Source: Fistulifera solaris | Lineage: Eukaryota; Bacillariophyta; Bacillariophyceae; Naviculales; Stauroneidaceae | Direction of reading: 5' to 3' | Assembly: GCA_030295235.1 (NCBI GenBank) | Contig: AP026130.1 | Location: forward strand, 1,388,132 to 1,452,131 | DNA: 64,000 bases | Part shown: positions 20,573-30,703 of the stretch, piece after piece | Numbering within the stretch: the stretch's first letter is position 1 | How the letters are laid out: each line of letters opens with the position of its first letter | The notes under the pieces: generated by a model | Told to the model about the DNA's origin: nothing | The model's database searches: none | The model's input: only the letters and a program-made list of their open reading frames with translations | Made by a program: the position numbers and the translations under genes

Positions 20573-23224
20573 TTATTGTCGTTTCTTCAGCTCGACATCT
20601 ATATTGTGACGAATGAGACCCAAGTCGGCACTGACCATTGCCCACCACGCCGCTATGGTGGTGCATAAGACTAAGATCGGTGGGAAACCGAAAAGGTTTC
20701 TTTGACCGTCTAATTCTTCGACATGTAGCAAGTCCAATGTCTTGTTCAAGAAAGATACGAGGAAAGCGGCACTTCCACCGCCCCAACGATTTGCTAGTGT
20801 GTCCACGATAGGCTTTGCCTCATACCGTGCTTCGTTCGACAGCCCTCGCCATAACGATTCTCGAACAGGTTTTGCAACGGCCATGTTCATCACTTTACAG
20901 AACTCGTCAACAATCAGGAACATGTACAGATTGGGCGGTTTTCCATTGTACGCATTGTGCCACCAAGCTAGATAAAGCGCCCCCGCAAGACGTGCCATGG
21001 GCATCAGCGATAGCGTTCCCCTCGGGCCAAACGTGGCAGCAACAAAAGAGCCTGCACCTGTAGCTTGTAATACAAAAATAGCCACGGAAGACGCCATGTT
21101 TATATTTGCTAAGAAAGCTGTGTCTTCTTGAACACTGCTTTCTTTTGTACGACCTGCAACAAGCTCAGCGCGCTGAAAACTGAGGAGCACGTTGGTGCTC
21201 GCATAAAGCGCATTATAGGTGAAGATTGCCATCAATAGCCGCGAGCGAAGAATCGTTTTAGCTCCTCGTAAAAGGCGTTGTGAGAACGTATTGTCCTCAA
21301 GGTCATTAGAGTTGTTTTGTGAGTGATTGGATGAAAGGTCAGAAGCGGACTTTACCCGTGCAATGGAATTCCCGGACGCAACGCGTTTCATGGTGCCTAG
21401 CGACGACGATCTCTTCATACTGGAATCTAGGGATGTCAGGTCGTTGTTCGATTGGAACAACTGTTGTTCTTCCCAGTGTTTCTGCATTACTCGACCTAAT
21501 TCTATTGATAATTCAGCTGATACCTCGAGCAAGGCTGCCGATATCAACAATAGACCGGACAGTCTGAGAAGCTTGGCGAAAATAGACGTCACGAAGCTGT
21601 AATAAGCAACGGAATTGTAAGATTGAGACAGTACTGGATACTCCAAATCGTCAACAAATACGTTTTCTCACCTTCCTAGAATGCCACCCACCGTTCCACC
21701 AAAACTGACAAGCGCCATTCTTTGAAGCCGCGTTTTAGTCTGTTCCACCACTGTCTTCTTTTGTGCAACTTCCTCATATTCCATGGCTTCCGTAGTAACG
21801 CCCCACATTAACGAAATAGAGTGCAGCTTCATCAAGTGCACAATGAGGAAGAAGGCTACATACATTGCAAGTGCCAGAGTCTGCAACACCGGAACCGGAA
21901 GATTATTTAATACAGGTCTCATCCATGCATTTATTTTACCACGGTTCTCTCCGTTCGAATCTAGCAGATGCATTAATTCAAATACAGCGGCATACGAAAC
22001 CAGAACGAAAGCAAAGCAACGGTAAAATAGCGCGAGCGAGGTTCCTTGCGTTTCTCCACGAGTCAGTCCCATTTTCTTCCATAATCTCCGACGAGACGGA
22101 TCTGGTGCTTCAAACAACCATCCAATTGGCACGGAACTGCAAAATGCCATAAGCATACTTAATAATGTCAGTTTCGGAACGTGGGCGACACCTATTTGCA
22201 GAGCAATAGCATCTCGCATTGGAGTCAGCACATGATTGGCACAGGTGACATGTAAAAGAGCCCAAAAGCCGATCCAAGTAGCGGTGGTGAATGGTGTATA
22301 GTGTAGCCGTAACAAGTATTTCGAGAGTGTTGCATAAAGATATGTTGACTTGTACTGCGGGATGAAAGCAGCAGAGTCATCCTCTTTCTTTCTTCGAAGA
22401 GGACTGTTTGGTTTGAGTTTCGTTGCTTCTTCTATCCTCTCCGCTTCTTGAAGCAGGGCCTGCATATTGTCCCAGCTTTTGATGGTTGGCGGTAGCGGTA
22501 GTTGCGTTTTCTCTGCTGCTTTTGCCAGGCGCTTATGATGGTCGCTGTCTCCTTCTTCAGTGAGATCCTTTTCTTCGGCAATGATGCTGGGTTGTCGGGC
22601 ATGTTGACGATGTAATTGTAGCTGTTGCTTAAGCCAAGTATCTGTTTCGCTTTCGACCGCAGAAGAAGATAATAACTGGGGTTGAGAAGGCGGCATTGAA
22701 GTTGATGATGCATTTTGAGTTCGTAAAATCGATCTTTCCATCTCTAATGGAAAAGGGAGGAAAGAAGATGAGGAAGATAACTCCATTTCTTCCATTTTGC
22801 GTCGAAGCTCATCGTCCTGATTGTCGAATGATGACGTCTGATTCGATTCGAAAAGCGACGCATGCTCTCCGGTCGACTCTGAGCAATTCCTGGCAACATC
22901 ATCGGAAGTGTATGTAATTGTTGTATCTGCAACAGGCGAATTTATAGTTTCATTCACTAGCGAACTCTCTTGCGCGCGCTCATTAGAGACAGTATTGTCA
23001 GGAGTAATTTTAATGAGCACCGTGTCGCGAATTAATTCCAGAGCAGTTAGTTCCTCATTCTCTGTGACTTTAGAGCACGTTTGATGTTCCACATTATCTT
23101 TTATGCGAGTCTCATCGTTTGCAATTGTGCTGTGGTGAAACGCCGGATTTTCCGGGGAAATGCTGCCCGATGTCGCGGTCGTCCATTCCTCTTCGTCGCT
23201 TGTTTTTTGCGTCGTGTCTACCAT
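20573..23224 (-). CDS. ATP/ADP-translocase-like (TLC/NTT-related) membrane carrier, two exons
   Basis: About 858 residues, complement(join(20573..21596, 21672..23224)). The 75-nt intron has a GTGAGA donor and a TTACAG acceptor and joins GGILG to S-FVTSIF in frame. The N-terminal ~330 residues are disordered and Ser/Thr/Glu-rich. The rest has about ten to twelve membrane segments with a Ser/Asn-rich loop between halves. The motif KPVRESLWRGL..EARYEAKPIVDTLANRWGGG resembles the region of bacterial and plastid nucleotide translocases where KPTREMLY and YKAK occur, so I place it in the TLC/MFS nucleotide-transporter relatives. Diatoms have several such carriers in plastid envelopes, but no bipartite presequence is seen here. 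An in-frame ATG at 23284 would add 20 residues; I prefer MVDTTQK at 23224. Confidence 0.8.
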
Positions 23225-23599
23225 AGTGCATAAAAACCAAAAATCAAAGCGTGAATCTAGGAGCTTGAAACGCTCACAAATCATATTGCAACAGCAAAGA
23301 CACTGAGTAAGGTTTCTCTCGACTAATTATGTTGTTTCGATCAATTTTTTCATTGCACCGCAAGAAGCAACTGATGTGCGGAGTATCATGTTAAAGGCTT
23401 ACCGGTACTGAAACGTACGTACGTTCTATAACGAAATACGTCCAACACGTCGACCTCTTGCATTGACAATCGACAGAAAAGCTTTGAGAACGCGAGGTCA
23501 AGAGTCATCAGTTTTGAAAATAAAACCTAGTAGGTAATCCTTCATTTTAAAAGGACATGGATATTATGTGCCAGGAACGATAATCAAAATCAAAACATT
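23225..23599. promoter_or_regulatory. Upstream region of the carrier gene, leading into the satellite
   Basis: No gene is seen. It holds the carrier promoter, and similarity to the satellite begins in degenerate form near 23600. GTACGTACGTT near 23417 is a short alternating stretch of no clear meaning. Confidence 0.4.
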
Positions 23600-24964
23600 A
23601 CAAGAACGAATGATGCAACGGTTCCACGTTCCACTGCACCGTCAACGCGTACTGTGGTTTACGTAGCCGCCGTGGGAAATTTATCTCTGTAGGGGTACCC
23701 GGAGATTGTGTTTTCCGACATCACACAATTACTGGATTTCCAGTGCACAGATGTCAACGTTTCCTTGTCCAACATATTTGCTTCGTATCGAGAAGCAATA
23801 ATCGCTTTCGATTTGAAAACAAAATGTTGATGGAACGATTGATGCAACGCTTCGAATGTCTACGTGATATCACGTAGCTCTCGTAGGGAAATTTATCGAC
23901 AGAGGGAAAACCCGGATATTGCGCAATTTTGATGACACGATTTTCCGCGTCTTTTGGACACCCATGTCACCAATACTTTGCCCATTATCGCTTATGCGTG
24001 CCATGAAACATTCATCGACCTTGATCTGACAGCGATACATGAAACAATAAAAGGATACAACGCTTCCAATGTCTACGCGTAATGTACGTAGCAGCCGTGG
24101 GAAATTTATCTCTGTAGGGGTACCCGGATATTGTGTTTTCCGACATCACACAATTACTGGATTTCCAGTGCACAGATGTCAACGTTTCCTTGTCCAACAT
24201 ATATGCTTCGTATCGAGAAGCAATAATCGCTTTCGATTTGAAAACAAAATGTTGATGGAACGATTGATGCAACGCTTCGAATGTCTACGTGATATCACGT
24301 AGCTCTCGTAGGGAAATTTATCGACAGAGGGAAAACCCGGATATTGCGCAATTTTGATGACACGATTTTCCGCGTCTTTTGGACACCCATGTCACCAATA
24401 CTTTGCCGATTCTCGCTTATGCGTGCCATTTAACATTCATCGTTTTTGATCTGACAGCGATACATGAAACAATAAAAGGATACAACGCTTCCAATGTCTA
24501 CGCGTAATGTACGTAGGAGCCGTGGGAAATTTATCTCTGTAGGGGTACCCGGATATTGTGTTTTCCGACATCACACAATTACTGGATTTCCAGTGCACAG
24601 ATGTCAACGTTTCCTTGTCCAACATATATGCTTCGTATCGAGAAGCAATAATCGCTTTCGATTTGAAAACAAAATGTTGATGGAACGATTGATGCAACGC
24701 TTCGAATGTCTACGTGATATCACGTAGCTCTCGTAGGGAAATTTATCGACAGAGGGAAAACCCGGATATCGCGCAATTTTGATGACACGATTTTCCGCGT
24801 TTTTGGACACCCATGTCACCAATACTTTGCCCATTCTCGCTTATGCGTGCCATTAAACATCCATCGTTTTTGATCTGACAGCGATACATGAAACAATATA
24901 AGGATACAACGCTTCCAATGTCTACGCGTAATGTACGTAGGAGCCGTGGGAAATTTATCTCTGT
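23600..24964 (+). repeat. Satellite array A, ~425-bp units (about 3.2 copies)
   Basis: Tandem units repeat at ~425 bp: the box TAGGGGTACCCGGATATTGT or a one-base variant recurs near 23690, 24115 and 24540. Each unit is a dimer. AACGCTTCCAATGTCTACG and CAACGCTTCGAATGTCTACG occur 212 bp apart, each followed by a CTACG..CGTAG inverted repeat, then GGGAAATTTATC and CCCGGATAT. The first copy is degenerate and the last is cut by the element at 24965. Open frames across the units, such as the 77-86-residue ones, exist on both strands and look like by-products, not genes. Confidence 0.9.
23860..23877. repeat. 18-bp perfect palindrome within each satellite unit
   Basis: CTACGTGATATCACGTAG is its own reverse complement. 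It recurs in most units, for example at 24285-24302 and 24710-24727. Some units have CTACGTACTTTCACGTAG, keeping the CTACGT/ACGTAG arms with a different centre. Confidence 0.85.
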
Positions 24965-26843
24965 GGGTCGATCTTATCGAAATTTTTTCTGGCCATCTGG
25001 CCAGCCATTTCTCCACATGGCCGTCGAAATGGCTCGATGCGTTTTACCGGAAAATTTTTGCCGGCCACAAGCCATCTGAACAGTTTCTATACGACATCGT
25101 AATGACTAAGTAAAGATTTTCGTTTTTACCTTACAATTGCTTTGGAAATCAAGACACATTCTCATCGAAAGACGTCGACCTACATATGTTGATATGAAAC
25201 TCATTTTGATGTCTTATAAATCATAAATACTCTCTTGTAATCAAGAATCAATCAAGCTGCATGATGAAGGGGTATGTCGCAGGAGCGAAGAGCGACCCGT
25301 TAGCGGGAACGACGAAAAGAAGCATGTAAATTATCGACGAGATCAATATGTTTATTGCGAATCAGTTGCGGTGGCATTGAACGAGGAACTTTACTCTTGC
25401 GTATCGTAGGAAGGAACACTTAGAGTCAATATTCATGTCTTATTTTTGGCTTTTCATTTATCGGACAGAGCTGTGAGCGACACCTAATCCTCCGTGAGGA
25501 GAGCGCGGTACTTTTATATGTCGGCTTATATCGCCGACGCTGACTTTATGCCCTCAATCTTCATTAATCTATTCGATAAAAATACTACCTCGAATACTTG
25601 TTATAATATGTAGTCACACAAAGTGCTTCGTGAGCGCAATATCAAAGCAGAATACTAGAACTTCCATCTTGATCGCTTTGCGATTTAATCACTAGAAATC
25701 TTGCAAGCAATCTTACAGTAAAGTAACTAGCTAGATCTTGCAGCTAGATCTTGCAATCGCGCCCCTTTCCCACATGAGGCATACGAACGACGCAAGCTCT
25801 ATCCAGTTAAGTCAACAGTAGAGGCTGAGAAATAGTTTAGCTTTGCAAAAGAATATCTTGTCAAAATCTCAGGACCATTACTCTTCAGAACCAATAGCAC
25901 ATGTATAACGAAGCATCTGGCACAATATCGAAGAGCCCGAGATGATAGGAAGCTCCATTTCATCGTTTTTTCGCCTAAAATAGGCGAAAATAATCGAAGT
26001 TTTGAAAAACGCGGCGGCGTCACAATCCATCATTTCTTTGACGGCCAGATCAGATTGAGCGTCATAGCCGGAACCAGTAGTGAGATCCTTGTTGCAATGT
26101 TTACATCACAGAGAGAAAGGCTAACACTTGGCTCTGTTGGCGGCTGTCTAATTTATGGTCGGCCGGCGAAAAAGATTCCATCGTCGTCGTTGATTGCGCT
26201 TTTTATTCTCCCGCCCCCGCTTCCTCTTGTACGACGGACATGCCTTCTACATGTAGCTGCATATTTATCTGTATCTTTTTTCGATCACTGGTATGAGAAA
26301 GATTTCATAATTCTCAGAAGAAACAAGTTGACGGTAGACCAAGAGCTCTTTTGATCCTCCGCTTGAGCGCCTTAAAGCGCGTATCGCAAAGCCACTGACT
26401 CCATGGGATCCAACACACTTTAAAAGTATGCTTCTGAGCCTTATTGATGGATATACATGCAGAAGCGATGAAAAAAGTTGAATAATGATAACGGTCTGCA
26501 GGAGATACGAGACCAAAAGACGGTTGTTTGTCGGGAATAATATGGGCAGGAAGACGCAGTCTTTTCCCGATTGCTCCCTATAACGGATAGAACATTTGTA
26601 AAGCAAAATTCTGGCGGAAGATTCATTGATCGAAACATTTGATGACAATGGTAACAAATGGTCGTGTTGAAAAAGATGAAAAATCTTGAAATGGCCGCAT
26701 GGATGCGAGATGGCCGAGAAAATGGACATGTCCAAAATCTCGTCCATGTGGCTCGGCAGAAATGACCGGAACGGTTGAGAACAGACGATTTTTGGTGGCT
26801 AGTGGCCAGATGGCCGGGGTTTTTTGTCCGACAAGATCGACCC
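24965..26843. mobile_element. 1.88-kb non-autonomous TIR element inserted in the satellite
   Basis: The left end reads GGGTCGATCTTATCG and the right end, inverted, GGGTCGATCTTGTCG. Both ends then carry GGCCATCTGGCCA a little further in. TGT flanks both sides (24962-24964 and 26844-26846), and removing the element plus one TGT exactly restores the satellite sequence CTCTGTAGGGG. The interior has no recognisable transposase; the longest open frames (~100-160 residues) have no family features I can name. The 3-bp duplication with GG-starting ends is reminiscent of PIF/Harbinger or CACTA-type elements, but TGT is not the usual Harbinger TWA target, so I leave the family open. Confidence 0.8.
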
Positions 26844-28387
26844 TGTAGGGGTACCCGGAGATTGTGTTTTCCGACATCACACAATTACTGGATTTCCAGT
26901 GCACAGATGTCAACGTTTCCTTGTCCAACGTATTTGCTTCGTATCGGAAAGCATTAATCGCCTTCGACTTGAAAACAAAATGTTGATGGAACGATTGATG
27001 CAACGCTTCGAATGTCTACGTGATATCACGTAGCTCTCGTAGGGAAATTTATCGACAGAGGGAAAACCCGGATATCGCGCAATTTTGATGACACGATTTT
27101 CCGCGTTTTTGGACACCCATGTCACCAATACTTTGCCCATTCTCGCTTATGCGTGCCATGAAACATCCATCGTTTTTGATCTGACAGCGATACATGAAAC
27201 AATAAAAGGATAAAAACGCTTCCAATGTCTACGCGTAATGTACGTAGCAGCCGTGGGAAATTTATCTCTGTAGGGGTACCCGGATATTGTGTTTTCCGAC
27301 ATCACACAATTACTGGATTTCCAGTGCACAGATGTCAACGTTTCCTTGTCCAACATATATGCTTCGTATCGAGAAGCAATAATCGCTTTCGATTTGAAAA
27401 CAAAATGTTGATGGAACGATTGATGCAACGCTTCGAATGTCTACGTACTTTCACGTAGCTCTCATAGGGAAATTTATCGACAGAGGGTAAATCCGGATAT
27501 TGCGCAATTTTGATGACACGATTTTCCGCGTTTTTGGACACCCATGTCACCAATACTTTGCCCATTATCGCTTATGCGTGCCATGAAACATTCATCGACC
27601 TTGATCTGACAGCGATACATGAAACAATATAAGGATACAACGCTTCCAATGTCTACGCGTAATGTACGTAGCAGCCGTGGGAAATTTATCTCTGTAGGGG
27701 TACCCGGAGATTGTGTTTTCCGACATCACACAATTACTGGATTTCCAGTGCACAGATGTCAACGTTTCCTTGTCCAACATATATGCTTCGTATCGAGAAG
27801 CAATAATCGCCTTCGACTTGAAAACAAAATGTTGATGGAACGATTGATGCAACGCTTCGAATGTCTACGTGATATCACGTAGCTCTCGTAGGGAAATTTA
27901 TCGACAGAGGGAAAACCCGGATATCGCGCAATTTTGATGACACGATTTTCCGCGTTTTTGGACACCCATGTCACCAATACTTTGCCCATTCTCGCTTATG
28001 CGTGCCATGAAACATCCATCGTTTTTGATCTGACAGCGATACATGAAACAATAAAAGGATAAAAACGCTTCCAATGTCTACGCGTAATGTACGTAGCAGC
28101 CGTGGGAAATTTATCTCTGTAGGGGTACCCGGATATTGTGTTTTCCGACATCACACAATTACTGGATTTCCAGTGCACAGATGTCAACGTTTCCTTGTCC
28201 AACATATATGCTTCGTATCGAGAAGCAATAATCGCTTTCGATTTGAAAACAAAATGTTGATGGAACGATTGATGCAACGCTTCGAATGTCTACGTACTTT
28301 CACGTAGCTCTCATAGGGAAATTTATCGACAGAGGGAAAACCCGGATATCGCGCAATTTTGATGACACGATTTTCCGCGTTTTTTGG
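26844..28387 (+). repeat. Satellite array B, ~425-bp units (about 3.6 copies)
   Basis: Continuation of array A beyond the inserted element, in the same orientation and register. The TAGGGGTACCC box recurs near 26847, 27271, 27696 and 28120. Two units share the CTACGTACTTTCACGTAG variant and TAAAAACGCTTCC, and the block from 26.9 to 27.5 kb is nearly repeated at 27.8 to 28.3 kb. This indicates higher-order duplication of two-unit blocks. The array ends abruptly after CGATTTTCCGCG. Confidence 0.9.
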
Positions 28388-28609
28388 ATGTTTTGAAGTA
28401 GTTATCAACTTTGACTTGCGGAAGGTTTGAATAGCAGCACCAGTTAAATGCACTTTTATTTGTCGATTGAAAGGACCAGCAATGTAACAGAACTACTTAT
28501 CATAGCCACGTTGCAAAATAATTCGTAGCTAATAGTAAAATTATTGACCTAAGTGTTGGCAGTGTACAGGGGCAAGACGAGCCGGAGAAGGCGTCTTCTC
28601 GGTGTATGT
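28388..28609. other. Gap between satellite and plastid-protein gene
   Basis: 222 bp without a gene. It contains the 3' end of the minus-strand gene that stops at 28610. No repeats were noticed. Confidence 0.4.
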
Positions 28610-29591
28610 TCATTGTTTGGTAAAAGGAGAGCTCAGCTTTCCAAGTCCAATTTTCATTTTAGACAGCTGTCGTAAATGACGATACCGTGCAAGAGCGCTT
28701 CGGGCTTCATTAGGATTGTTTTGCACGAAGCTCATCACGTTTTCATCGTGATGAACGGGGTTGAAAAGCAAGTTTTGCATGTCGTTCTCAAGTTGTTGCG
28801 TGATGCGTTGGAGATCTTCGGATGAGAGGTTGCCGCGCTTGTTGGGACTTTTGTTGATGCACAAGTGATCAACCATAGCATTCGTAGCGCAAGCTCTTTC
28901 TAAAATTTTTGACCGATTTTCGCAGCAATCACTTCTTCTTCGCAGTCTCGCGACGCCTCTACATCCAATGCAGCAGCATACTTCTCCCAGACTTGCTCGT
29001 AAGACATGCCTTGCGTTTGAAATTTGCCGTACTTGCGGTACTGACGAAAGCCATCGTACAACGAAGCTGCTAAACGATACGGCCAGTAGCTGCGCTCACG
29101 TGCATATAGTTTCGCAGCCACCCGTGCTTGATACGCCAGGGGAGCAAGATCTGTCGCAGCCGAGCTCCCTTGTTGATGTGAATAATAGCGATGCAATTCT
29201 AACAACGCCTTGGGTAACAAAGACTTATAAAGAAGCCGCGCACTCGATGCATCCAAGTCTCCCCAAACACTGTTACGATTGCCTCCGAATGTTTCTCGTA
29301 AAGCATCAACACTCGCATATTTCCGAGCCCATGCTTCAGCGGGTTGCCCAGGCCCTAAAAACTTCCATTCCGTTTCTTGCTTTTGTCTTAAATCTTTCTC
29401 AGTTTGCAGTTCTTTATAAAGGTCCGGATAATCGTGAAAAAGGGCCGAGAAACACTTAAACTCGGTATCATGAAAGCCTGACTCCGGTGTAATAAGCATA
29501 AGGTAACAAGCATCAACAGAGAAGGAAATCTCCCGCGAAATGATGTGCTCGCGGGAGACGAAGTTGTTCGAGGACGTTTGCAGTTTGTCAT
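28610..29591 (-). CDS. Plastid-targeted protein of unknown function
   Basis: About 327 residues once two frame breaks are bridged. The chosen start is the ATG at 29589-29591 (MTNCKRPRTT). A basic, Ser/Arg-rich lead and hydrophobic core (LLMLVTLCLL) end in HRSQA, followed by FMIPSLSVSRPFF. This is the A-F cleavage context of diatom bipartite plastid presequences, with an Arg/Ser transit-like segment after it. The mature part is helical with aromatic and Arg-rich stretches (RSYWPYRLAASLYDGFRQYRKYG) and a Leu/Gln/Asn-rich tail. I do not recognise a domain. Adding one T (coding strand) to the five-T run in CCCTTTTTCACG joins the presequence to HDYPDLYKEL. Adding one T at plus-strand A4 28902-28905 joins KIGQKF to LERACATNAMVDHL. 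Confidence 0.7.
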
Positions 29592-30703
29592 GTTGTTTCG
29601 TAATGCGCCCCTTTCTATGCTTTCGTTGCGTGGTTGCACTAACTCTGGCTTTGCTTGTCAAAAGCAGTCGAATGTAGAGATTATGAAAGGAAGAAACGAA
29701 ACGAAAAGCCCGATGAACGAAGTGATGTTTGCCCGATCCGATCAGCTCTCTTTTGTCAGAATTTGAGACGGAGTTTTTAGTGAGAAATAGTTGCGGAGCG
29801 AAAGCAAGAAAATCTGCGTAGAAAATCTACTTGAAGTCAGTACCGCGTCACCACCGACCAACCAGTCAGCTCGGAATTTGATGCAGCTGTCCTCCCAGCG
29901 GACAACTGACTGAATCTGGGTGTCAACAACACGTGGTAAACAAGTGTCTTAGTGGTTCATTTACTTAATCCAAATAATGACGACCTCGGTTTATAGATAG
30001 GGAGAATGTTGAAGCGAAAATGACTGCAGTCGAAGAACTGCTTCGTCATGCTTCGGCCGGTTTTCTCCGTGCAATTGCATGGATTTTTTGGAAGTCCCCA
30101 CAAGATTCAAGACTCAAGTTAGTTGCTCGGACGCGCACATTGATCGCGATAAAAAAGATCTTCAACGAAGGACCCGGAGACTGATGCAGTCACGCAACCA
30201 CATCCACACTCGGGACTGGGGATTTAAAAAAAGATTTACATGAAAGCCTGAAAATGTTCGATGAGCGCCGAACGTGAAATGAGCAGTCGTCTTTATTACA
30301 CGTCAATCGTTACTTGTAGTCATCAACACATCGGTACTTCGCATCCGTAGTTTCAAAGCTGTTTGAAGCATTGGGATTCGTTCAATGAAGACAGAGTGCT
30401 CCTTCATACCATCGACTTTTTTTCTTTCTGACAAATGGATACGGAGTATCGATCAAGACTACCCCGTTGAACTTTCTACCGGTCTATGCTAAATTGGTAG
30501 AATACAAAGTAGATATCAAAATCTTTTCATGTTTTTTAAATGATGTTACTACAGAACAGTGGATGCCGTCAAACAGCCGCAAATCATGTTACGTCACATA
30601 ATACGGAATGGCTTAATAAAAGTCTCAAGCGATATTAAGGGTTGGTACTTTGACCACTTTGACCGTAAGGTTCGCAAACTAGATGGTTGTTATGGCTAGC
30701 TAC
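29592..30703. other. 1.1-kb intergenic region
   Basis: It lies between the start of the plastid-protein gene and the stop of the IQ-motif gene, both on the minus strand, so it holds one promoter and one 3' end. I found no further coding frame, tRNA or repeat that I would support. Confidence 0.45.

Noticed and set aside
23600-28387. A family of small proteins (77-93 residues, many starting MHQSFHQHFVF or MSTRNVR) encoded on both strands
   Set aside because: They are translations of the satellite. Frames are open on both strands in the same bases, repeat with the 425-bp period, and have no protein-family features.
23600-28387. CRISPR-like array
   Set aside because: Repeats are 425-bp satellite units with no short repeat/unique-spacer alternation, and the genome is eukaryotic.
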